From Fidelibacterota bacterium (lineage in GTDB: Bacteria > Fidelibacterota > Marinisomatia > Marinisomatales > TCS56), in contig JABMPO010000063.1 of NCBI GenBank assembly GCA_013203015.1, positions 1-19,192 of the forward strand: a stretch of 19,192 bases of DNA, read 5' to 3'. This document shows positions 8,777 to 15,418 of this stretch, one piece after another. A model generated the notes under the pieces. The model worked only from the letters and a program-made list of their open reading frames with translations, was not told where the DNA came from and ran no database searches. Both the position numbers and the translations under genes were made by a program. The first letter of the stretch is position 1. Every line of letters starts with the position of its first letter.

Positions 8777-8796
8777 ATTCTTAAACCAATAAGAAT
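8777..8796. repeat. 20-bp dyad in the ugd-exporter intergenic region
   Basis: The 100-base gap 8740-8839 contains a perfect 7-bp inverted repeat, ATTCTTA at 8777-8783 and TAAGAAT at 8790-8796, with a 6-base spacer. It is AT-rich and not followed by a T-run, so a rho-independent terminator is unlikely. A regulator-binding dyad is possible. CTTAACCAA (8757-8765) is nearly repeated as CTTAAACCAA (8780-8789), overlapping the dyad and 23 bp further on. No confident -35/-10 pair could be picked. Confidence 0.35.
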
Positions 8797-8830
8797 TAAT
8801 AAGTGTTTAGGTTATTGAAAACTTACCATT

Positions 8831-8834
8831 AGGA
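8831..8834 (+). promoter_or_regulatory. Ribosome-binding site of the SLBB export gene
   Basis: AGGA lies five bases before the ATG at 8840. It supports that start, which also begins a clean signal peptide. It is one of the few good Shine-Dalgarno matches in the polysaccharide locus. Confidence 0.65.
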
Positions 8835-8839
8835 TTGAA

Positions 8840-9853
8840 ATGGGAACAAAATCAATAAAATTAATATTACTTTTATGCTGTTTTTCCGGATTTCTTCTTG
8901 CCCAGGGTGCATCCGGTGCAGCCACCCGCTTTGGACAATATGATTCTCAGGTTAGTTCGTTATCCGATAAATTGCCGATTACTAGCCTGGAGGCAGAACA
9001 AATCGTGCTGGAAAGGCCGATTGATCCGGAAAAATACATGGTGGGTCCTGGTGATAAATTTGGCATCAATATCGTATCGACCGAGAATCTTGTCTTAACG
9101 GTAATTGTCGGGCCAATTGGGGATATCCTGATACCATCGGTTGGTGTTATTGATTTAGGGGAACAGACTTTATCAAATTCTTTCATGCTGATCTCAAATG
9201 CGATTCGTGAAAGTTATAAAAATGCTCTGATCAACATTACACTACTTGAAATACGTTCATTCAAACTGCAAGTAACCGGTGCTGTTAACAACCCCGGTTT
9301 CGTGGTTGTCAACCCTTTCGACCGGTTATCGGATGTCATTAATCTAGCCGCTGGTTTTAGCAAATATGCCGATGAAAAAAATATAGTTATTAAAAGTCAA
9401 TCCGGAGAAGTTAAGGAAATATCATTCCAAAATTATCTATTAACCGGTGGTCTTGAGAACAATCCCTCTTTCAAAGCTGGCGATTTAATATTAATTAATT
9501 ATTTGCCTGAATTTCAGGATAAAGCCGAACAGTTTACAACGGGACTCGCGAGTGCTGTTTTTGTGACAGGATATGTGAAACTCCCAGGTGCTTACAAATA
9601 TATACCAGGATTTTCCATTGATGAGTGTATTGGCCTTGCCGGTGGGATACTGGAATCAGGGACCAAGGATAAAATCAAATTAATCAGAAATGGTGAGCTA
9701 ATGAAAGTTGATCTTCATAATTATGTCAAACCAGGTGATCAAATCTATATTAGTGAGAATTTGCGATATCAATTTTTTGGTGGTCAGAGTATCATTAACA
9801 CTATCACTAATATCGCAACTTTGTATTTAACCTACATAGCGGCAACAAAATAA
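8840..9853 (+). CDS. Wza-like polysaccharide export protein with SLBB domains
   Basis: Secreted protein expected to form the outer-membrane or periplasmic channel for polysaccharide export (OPX family). The N-terminus is a signal peptide: a Lys near residue 7, a hydrophobic core of about 14 residues, then AQGASGA, so signal peptidase I cleavage near residue 27-28 is likely. Two cysteines sit inside the hydrophobic core but are preceded by Leu, so there is no good lipobox, unlike E. coli Wza. The polysaccharide-export domain starts at YMVGPGDKF (66-74). Two SLBB-type domains follow, beginning VTGAVNNPGF at 145 and VTGYVKLPGAY at 242. The last 20 or so residues are amphipathic to hydrophobic (IINTITNIATLYLTYIAATK), the place where Wza has its membrane-spanning C-terminal helix. 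It is 337 aa. The next gene starts 4 bases after the stop, placing it with the Wzz-type partner. Confidence 0.88.
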   Translation: MGTKSIKLILLLCCFSGFLLAQGASGAATRFGQYDSQVSSLSDKLPITSLEAEQIVLERPIDPEKYMVGPGDKFGINIVSTENLVLTVIVGPIGDILIPSVGVIDLGEQTLSNSFMLISNAIRESYKNALINITLLEIRSFKLQVTGAVNNPGFVVVNPFDRLSDVINLAAGFSKYADEKNIVIKSQSGEVKEISFQNYLLTGGLENNPSFKAGDLILINYLPEFQDKAEQFTTGLASAVFVTGYVKLPGAYKYIPGFSIDECIGLAGGILESGTKDKIKLIRNGELMKVDLHNYVKPGDQIYISENLRYQFFGGQSIINTITNIATLYLTYIAATK

Positions 9854-9857
9854 AATT

Positions 9858-11189
9858 ATGAAATTGACACCGCACGAGCAGAAGGTCCTTGATCTAATAA
9901 AAAAATATCCTAAGATTATTGAAGATAATATTAAACGATCTGAAATAGCTAAAGCTAACGGGATGACCGAAAAAACCCTTAGAAATAGAATCGGCGATTT
10001 GAAGAAGTATGGGGTGATTGAGGGCGAATCACCTGAAGAAAATTATAGTGATGAAATGACCTTATTGGGGATATTTACGATCATTTGGCATGCTCGCTGG
10101 AAAATATTTCGAAATGTATTTATTGCATCAATTTTTGCTGTTGTGCTTGCGCTAATCATGCCACTTACATATACAACCACTGCAGTGATAATGCCACCAT
10201 CTTCCGATGGCAGTATGGGGATTTCAAGTGCATTATCGTCGCTATCTTTAGGTGGGTTATTTCAAGGTGGGGGAGACTCAGAATCATTAACTTTTTTGGC
10301 AATATTGAAAAGTCGTAAAGTAAAGGAAGATGTAATTGAAAAATTTGGACTAATAGAATTCTATGGTGTTGACTATATGCAGGAGGCCTTGGAGAAATTG
10401 GGGGAAAATACCAGTTTTGAAATTGAAGAAGAGGGTACAATTACCATAAGAACCACAGCTAAAACTTCTTGGTTTCATCCTCAAGAGGAAGTTAGTTATT
10501 GTAAAAATTTAGTTGCCGAAATGGCAAATTATTTTGTTAGAAAATTAGATGAAGTAAATAAAGAATTGAAAGGGGAAAAGACCAAGTTACACAGGCAGTT
10601 TATAGAGAAACGATACAATATGAATATTAGTGACTTGAAACTGTCTGAAGATCGTTTGAATGAATTCCAAAATAAAAACGGGACAATTGCCCTCCCGGAA
10701 CAGACAGCGGCAGCTATTGAAATTGCAGCAACCATTAAAGGGCAGATTATGGCGGCCGAGGTTAAATATGAAGTATTAAAACAATCTTTACCTGATGACC
10801 ATCCGGATTTGAGGAATATTGTTAAAGAAATCAGTGAGCTGAATTATCAACTTGGTATGATGGAAAAAGGGCGGGAAAATGAATTATTTCCCAAATTTAG
10901 TAAAATACCTGATTTGGGAATGGAACTTGTTCGTTTGACCCGCGATGTAGAAATACAGAACACATTATTTATTTTTCTGACCCAGCAGTATGAAGAAGCA
11001 AAAATACAGGAAGCAAAAGACAGCCCAACCCTTCAAGTTTTAGATAGTGCAAAAATACCGGAAAAAAAATATAAACCATCTCGTGCCCGAATCGTAATTA
11101 TCATCTTTACGTTAGCATTCATTCTTAGTTTGTATTATGTATATTTTATTGAACGATGGAAACTATTTGATCAGAAAATTGTCAAATAA
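9858..11189 (+). CDS. Wzz-type polysaccharide co-polymerase with an N-terminal winged-helix domain
   Basis: Inner-membrane protein that sets polysaccharide chain length. The Wzz part begins near residue 64 (DEMTLLGIFTIIWHARWKIF, 65-84), with TM1 about 83-101, a large periplasmic region containing predicted coiled coil (about 235-400), the Pro-rich AKIPEKKYKPSRAR stretch, and TM2 about 412-430. It ends soon after TM2 with no Walker motifs or Tyr cluster, so no autokinase domain is attached. Unusually, residues 3-56 form a winged-helix fold: helix 1 at 4-16, RSEIAKANG at 27-35, recognition helix EKTLRNRIGDLKKYG at 38-52, then VIEG. The frame is continuous and starts with ATG 4 bases after the exporter gene, though without a clear Shine-Dalgarno. 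An internal ATG at 10056 would give an ordinary Wzz. The helix domain would face the cytoplasm, allowing DNA binding. The Wzz assignment is firm; a regulatory role is inference. Confidence 0.87.
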   Translation: MKLTPHEQKVLDLIKKYPKIIEDNIKRSEIAKANGMTEKTLRNRIGDLKKYGVIEGESPEENYSDEMTLLGIFTIIWHARWKIFRNVFIASIFAVVLALIMPLTYTTTAVIMPPSSDGSMGISSALSSLSLGGLFQGGGDSESLTFLAILKSRKVKEDVIEKFGLIEFYGVDYMQEALEKLGENTSFEIEEEGTITIRTTAKTSWFHPQEEVSYCKNLVAEMANYFVRKLDEVNKELKGEKTKLHRQFIEKRYNMNISDLKLSEDRLNEFQNKNGTIALPEQTAAAIEIAATIKGQIMAAEVKYEVLKQSLPDDHPDLRNIVKEISELNYQLGMMEKGRENELFPKFSKIPDLGMELVRLTRDVEIQNTLFIFLTQQYEEAKIQEAKDSPTLQVLDSAKIPEKKYKPSRARIVIIIFTLAFILSLYYVYFIERWKLFDQKIVK

Positions 11190-11234
11190 TCATCGAGAAT
11201 GCTGGGCTAGTGGTTAATCGAATCTGATGATTAA
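11187..11234 (+). repeat. Overlapping inverted repeats in the wzz-wzx gap
   Basis: TAATCATC at 11187-11194, which includes the stop codon of the co-polymerase gene, is the exact reverse complement of GATGATTA at 11226-11233. TTAATC at 11214-11219 also pairs with GATTAA at 11229-11234. The two pairings share the right arm and so exclude each other. The arm ends three bases before the ATG of wzx, so either hairpin could affect its translation. The sequence is AT-rich and the pairing may be fortuitous. Confidence 0.3.
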
Positions 11235-11236
11235 TT

Positions 11237-12742
11237 ATGAGTAAGAAATCGTTTTTTATTGATATATCCACTACTTTTATTGCACAAATTATTGCCGCCA
11301 TCCTTGGTATTGTCGTCCTAAAAATAATATCCTTTTATTTAAGCGAGGAAACCTTTGGGGCATATTTAATAAGTCGCCGAACGGCCGGGATTGGATTCAC
11401 CTTGGTTAGCCTCAATCTTGGAATGAGCATGGCTCGTTATATAAATATTAATAAAGCCAAGTCAGAATTTTATTTATTATCATCAATACTCTTCAGTTCA
11501 TGTATATGCTTGATCCTTACAGTAATTATGCATGTATTTAAGCCAGCTGTTGCTCAAGCCCTGTTCGGATCGGTCGAATACATACAATTGATTAATCCCA
11601 CTATTTTGATGATTTATGCCTATACATTCCAAGCGATATGCTCAGGGTATCACCGCGGATTGAGTAATTTTTCGAAAATGAATCTGATTAATATATCATT
11701 TAATTCCTTCGCACTTCTATCAATTATTGTTTTTTTGAATAATTCCCAAGAAACCCAAGATATCCTCCAAAAATATCTTTACAGTTTCGCAACCTTATCA
11801 ATAGTCTTTAACTGGTATCTGCTGTTTAACAATAAACAAACCAAAATGAAGCTAATTAGCAGCGTGAAAAGCAAACGTAAAATAAAGGAACTTATTAATG
11901 AACAGGATTTCTTTAAGTATGGGGTCAGTCGACTTCCCAGCAGCTTTTTTTTCTCACTAATATTTTTCATTCCGATAATAGCTGCATCAAATAACTTATC
12001 TCTCGTGGCAGCGGCCTATATTGGAATTATTATTTCAATCGTTCGTATTATTCAGATTACAGGCATTCCGTTTAATCTATTATTACTGCCTAAATTTTCA
12101 TTATATCAATCTAGTGAACAGAAGGAAACAATCAGCAGATATTGTCAACTCATCATTGATTTTATCATATCAGTCATGCCGTTAATTGGTTTATTACTGT
12201 ATCTTTTTTCTTCTGAGATTATAATTTTGTGGTTCGGTAATAAATATACTGCAGTTAATGGATATTTAAATATTGTCAGTCCCTTTCTGGGACCTTTCAT
12301 AGGTTATTTTATCATTCGAGGTATTTTAGACGGGTTGTCGGAATTTCCCTACTCAAATATAATCAATGCTATTGGAGTGATTATTGTCACCTTATTCACT
12401 GGCTTATCCATTATTTTTAGCTGGGGGATAAGTGGTATAATTGTATCATTTTGTTTGGGGATCTTCGCCATCGGTATTGCAGCAATGATTGTCCTAATCA
12501 GATTGCAGCATCTAAGAATTTTTAATAGAAATAATGTTTTAGCGTTGATTATTATTTCAGTGTTGTTTATTCTAGTCAGCTTTTTGAAGAGTCAGTTAAT
12601 AATCGAATCCATTTTAATTTCAATAATCTTAAAGAGTATTTTCACCTTAGTGGTTGGAACAGTTTTATTATTGACTTATCACAAAATGGGGTATACTTGG
12701 CTTGATGAATTACCCTTGAGTATAATTGGAAATAGGAAGTAA
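11237..12742 (+). CDS. wzx: Wzx-type oligosaccharide flippase (MATE/MVF-like)
   Basis: Polytopic inner-membrane protein expected to flip undecaprenyl-linked repeat units to the periplasmic face. The 501 aa contain about 12 to 14 hydrophobic segments, with the typical family opening: helix 1 (TTFIAQIIAAILGIVVLKII) followed by a short loop with SEETFGAYLISRR, the equivalent of the conserved lgpe.yG.~~~~~ segment, and a second helix with an Arg shortly after it. The C-terminal third is almost wholly hydrophobic. The length matches polysaccharide flippases, and the position between a Wzz and a Wzy gene supports the call over other transporters. The ATG at 11237 lies 47 bases after the preceding stop with no clear Shine-Dalgarno. 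Base composition is visibly more AT-rich than in region 1 (17 G+C in the 60 bases from 11461), common for wzx/wzy genes. Confidence 0.85.
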   Translation: MSKKSFFIDISTTFIAQIIAAILGIVVLKIISFYLSEETFGAYLISRRTAGIGFTLVSLNLGMSMARYININKAKSEFYLLSSILFSSCICLILTVIMHVFKPAVAQALFGSVEYIQLINPTILMIYAYTFQAICSGYHRGLSNFSKMNLINISFNSFALLSIIVFLNNSQETQDILQKYLYSFATLSIVFNWYLLFNNKQTKMKLISSVKSKRKIKELINEQDFFKYGVSRLPSSFFFSLIFFIPIIAASNNLSLVAAAYIGIIISIVRIIQITGIPFNLLLLPKFSLYQSSEQKETISRYCQLIIDFIISVMPLIGLLLYLFSSEIIILWFGNKYTAVNGYLNIVSPFLGPFIGYFIIRGILDGLSEFPYSNIINAIGVIIVTLFTGLSIIFSWGISGIIVSFCLGIFAIGIAAMIVLIRLQHLRIFNRNNVLALIIISVLFILVSFLKSQLIIESILISIILKSIFTLVVGTVLLLTYHKMGYTWLDELPLSIIGNRK

Positions 12743-12776
12743 TCTTTATTAAAGTGAGAGTGCATATTATATAAAA

Positions 12777-14204
12777 ATGACTATTTCCAGAATTAATCCA
12801 GATAAGTATTTTCTGTTCATTCTATCAATATTCATTTTGATAATACTTATTTATTTCCCCGATTCATCCCTATTGTATTCAGTAGGCTTGGCATTTGCGC
12901 TAATTACCTACGAAATATTAATTTATCCATATCGTAGTATATATGGCATTTCTGGTGTCAAAGTGTTAGCGATGCCAGCAATCGCATTTATCTCATTTAC
13001 TGTATTAATAGCAATTCCCGCTGTATATGTCGCTTCGATTAATTTTAGTCCTAATACCAAAATCTTTATCTGCTCAATTCTTTCATTTTATGTATTATAT
13101 CCAATGGGATTGTATTTGGGTAATATGTTTCATCGAATCGATCGTGATCAGATCAATTTACTGGGTAATATGGGTCTAGTGAAATCGCGAATTGATATGA
13201 TCATTTATGAAGTAATGCTTATTCTGTTATTTACTTCTCTATTAATATTTATATTATATTTACTGCGTGTTGAGTCCATTCCACTTTTTGTAATGTTGAC
13301 CAATCCCAACGCGTACGTTTCGATCTGGATTATAAGGGAAGAATCAATGAAACTTTTAAAGGTTACTTTTTTTGAGAAATATTTATTTGCTTGGTTAAGA
13401 GACGTATTCATTCCGCTAGGAATTATTAATTGTTTATATCTAGTCGTCCAATACCGGAAATGGAAATACTATCAAATATTTTTAATCTTTCTACTTCTTG
13501 GGCTAGTCAATAATTCGTTAACAATTGCTAAGGCTCCAACGGCTGCTCTATTTTTATCAATTGCTGCCTTCATTTTTATTAAATCGAAAAGAATAAGTTT
13601 GAAATATGTTATTATTTCGGTTGCTACCATTTTTTCTTTTCCATATTTAGTAATACATCTTGTCACACCACCCGAATTCAGGGCTCCATCGAATTTATTA
13701 AACAGCTTATTCCTGCGAGTTTTTGTAGTGCCTGCCGAAGCATTATATCAATACTTTGAGGTTTTTCCTTCCAAACATGATTTCCTAATCGGGAAAGGAT
13801 CCAAACTTTTTTCCTGGCTCCATCATGAAGGTCTTTTCAATGCCGCTAATTATGTTGCTAAAATATGGTGGAATGATCCGACTACAACTGGAAATGCAAA
13901 TGCAAATTATTTGGGTACTTTTTGGGCTGATTTCGGATGGTATGGAGTCATTTTTTCCACCATCCTAATCGGTTATATAATTCACCTATTCTATTGGAAA
14001 TTGGTTGTTGTCGCAAAATATAAAAAAAATATGACCTATGTCTCGATTAGTTCAATTAGTGTTATGATGATGTCATTTACATTTATTTCAGGTAACTTTA
14101 CAACTATTTTGCTTACAAGGGGACTATTAATTATGTTCCTGTTTGTTACCCTAATTCAACAAATTGAAAGGAAGTATGAAACCCAAGATTTGTATATTAA
14201 CTAG
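12777..14204 (+). CDS. wzy: Wzy-type O-antigen/polysaccharide polymerase
   Basis: Polytopic inner-membrane protein of 475 aa, expected to polymerise lipid-linked repeat units in the periplasm. About 10 to 12 hydrophobic helices are visible. A long hydrophilic loop (about residues 295-385) sits late in the protein and contains RAPSNLLNSLFLRVFVVPAE, a run of aromatic residues and Trp, and TGNANANYLGTFWADFGWYG, which matches the family's pattern of a large periplasmic loop followed by an asn/gly-rich segment and FG..G before the next helix. Sequence conservation in Wzy is poor, so the call rests on topology, this loop and the position right after wzx. The ATG at 12777 follows an A-rich leader without Shine-Dalgarno. 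The 3' end overlaps the next glycosyltransferase gene by 29 bases. Strongly AT-rich with many ATA and TTA codons. Confidence 0.8.
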   Translation: MTISRINPDKYFLFILSIFILIILIYFPDSSLLYSVGLAFALITYEILIYPYRSIYGISGVKVLAMPAIAFISFTVLIAIPAVYVASINFSPNTKIFICSILSFYVLYPMGLYLGNMFHRIDRDQINLLGNMGLVKSRIDMIIYEVMLILLFTSLLIFILYLLRVESIPLFVMLTNPNAYVSIWIIREESMKLLKVTFFEKYLFAWLRDVFIPLGIINCLYLVVQYRKWKYYQIFLIFLLLGLVNNSLTIAKAPTAALFLSIAAFIFIKSKRISLKYVIISVATIFSFPYLVIHLVTPPEFRAPSNLLNSLFLRVFVVPAEALYQYFEVFPSKHDFLIGKGSKLFSWLHHEGLFNAANYVAKIWWNDPTTTGNANANYLGTFWADFGWYGVIFSTILIGYIIHLFYWKLVVVAKYKKNMTYVSISSISVMMMSFTFISGNFTTILLTRGLLIMFLFVTLIQQIERKYETQDLYIN

Positions 14205-15309
14205 CTCTCATCCCCCACTTGATAAGCGGATTTATAACAAGGAAGCACTGTCTTTGGTAAAAATGGGTTTTGAAATTGATATTATCGCTCCAACAAAATT
14301 AAATTGTAGAGATGATAATAATATTAATATCATAGGTTTTACAAGAGTAGCTAAAAGAGTATTATTTCCGGTAAACTGGATACGTATATATAGATTGGCA
14401 TTGAAAAGACGCTACTCAATCTACCATTTCCATGATCCGGATTTACTTTTACTGGGAATTATTTTAAAAATAGTAACTTCCCGCCCAGTTATTTATGATG
14501 TTCATGAGCATTATCCTGAACGCATCCTCCAATATTGGCAACAAAATATATTCATTCAATTATTGAGAATGTTTTTTGAAAATTTTGAGAATCTATGTTC
14601 ACGGATCATACATAATACAATTGTTGTCGAAAACAGTCAGCATTACAGATTTGTGAAACTTAAATGTAATGTGATAAAATTATTCAATTACGCAAAAATG
14701 GATGATTATGTTGCAACTATAGCTTCTAAGAGAGGGTATAACAATAATGTTGCTATTCACATTGGATCATTGCAGCAGTCGCGCGGCGCAATGGAGTTCA
14801 TCCAAATAGCGAAATTAGTTTACAAACTAAATAAAAAGATAAAACTGGTTTTTGTTGATTGGTTCTATGTAAAGAAGGAACGGGATTTATTTTATGCTGC
14901 CTTAGAAAATGAGCAAGCACAAAAATATATTAAAATTATACCACCGGTTCAATCAAATCAGATTACCAATTTACTGGAATCAGCTGACTTAGGATTGTCA
15001 CTATTATTACCAATCGGCCAGAGCCGGAAAGCCATTCCAACAAAATTATTCGAATATATGGCTTGCGGGCTGCCAATAATAGCTGAGGCTAGTCCGTATA
15101 ATCAGCAATTTGTTGAAAAAAATGATTGTGGTATTCTTGTTAACCACAATGATATTGAAGGATTTGCAAATGCGATTGTGAGATTGATAGCCAACAAAGA
15201 ACTGATGAGAACAATGGGCGCCAATGGCAAAAAGGCTTTCATTGCGAAATACAACTGGGAATTGCAAGAGAATAAACTTAGAGAGTATTATCAAGAGCTC
15301 TGTTTATGA
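14176..15309 (+). CDS. Family GT4 glycosyltransferase
   Basis: Cytoplasmic, probably membrane-associated GT-B enzyme that adds one sugar to the lipid-linked repeat unit. The donor half opens with KPKICILTSSHPPLDKRIYNKEA, followed by HFHDPDLLLLG and YDVHEHYPE, typical of GT4 enzymes of O-antigen loci. The C-terminal half has IHIGSLQQSRGAMEFI, then the nucleotide-sugar-binding segment PTKLFEYMACGLPIIAEA and a closing helix region with YNWELQENKLREYY. I chose ATG 14176 (377 aa) because the GT-B fold starts three residues later; an in-frame TTG at 14164 would add four residues. AGGAAG lies immediately upstream but closer than ideal (3 bases from AGGA to ATG). The gene begins inside wzy, overlapping it by 29 bases, so coupling with the polymerase is likely. 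Sugar donor and acceptor cannot be told from sequence. Confidence 0.88.
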   Translation: MKPKICILTSSHPPLDKRIYNKEALSLVKMGFEIDIIAPTKLNCRDDNNINIIGFTRVAKRVLFPVNWIRIYRLALKRRYSIYHFHDPDLLLLGIILKIVTSRPVIYDVHEHYPERILQYWQQNIFIQLLRMFFENFENLCSRIIHNTIVVENSQHYRFVKLKCNVIKLFNYAKMDDYVATIASKRGYNNNVAIHIGSLQQSRGAMEFIQIAKLVYKLNKKIKLVFVDWFYVKKERDLFYAALENEQAQKYIKIIPPVQSNQITNLLESADLGLSLLLPIGQSRKAIPTKLFEYMACGLPIIAEASPYNQQFVEKNDCGILVNHNDIEGFANAIVRLIANKELMRTMGANGKKAFIAKYNWELQENKLREYYQELCL

Positions 15310-15418
15310 TAACTGACATGTGTTGGTTTTTAATGGGCAGAATCGACATGACGGGATGGTCAATCGTAGACAGTAGTGCATTTAAAATGATTAGATAAGT
15401 ATGAATAACAGTTAAAAT

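Noticed and set aside
9858..10056. The helix-turn-helix segment as a separate small gene accidentally in frame with wzz
   Set aside because: There is no stop codon between the two parts and the linker reads smoothly into the canonical Wzz N-terminus, so one fused protein is the simpler reading, although internal initiation at 10056 remains possible.
15333..15398. 21-codon micro-ORF in the gap before the bi-domain oxidoreductase gene
   Set aside because: It is short, has no Shine-Dalgarno and no known motif; an open frame of this size is expected by chance in a 109-base gap. It could be a gene remnant but nothing supports that.
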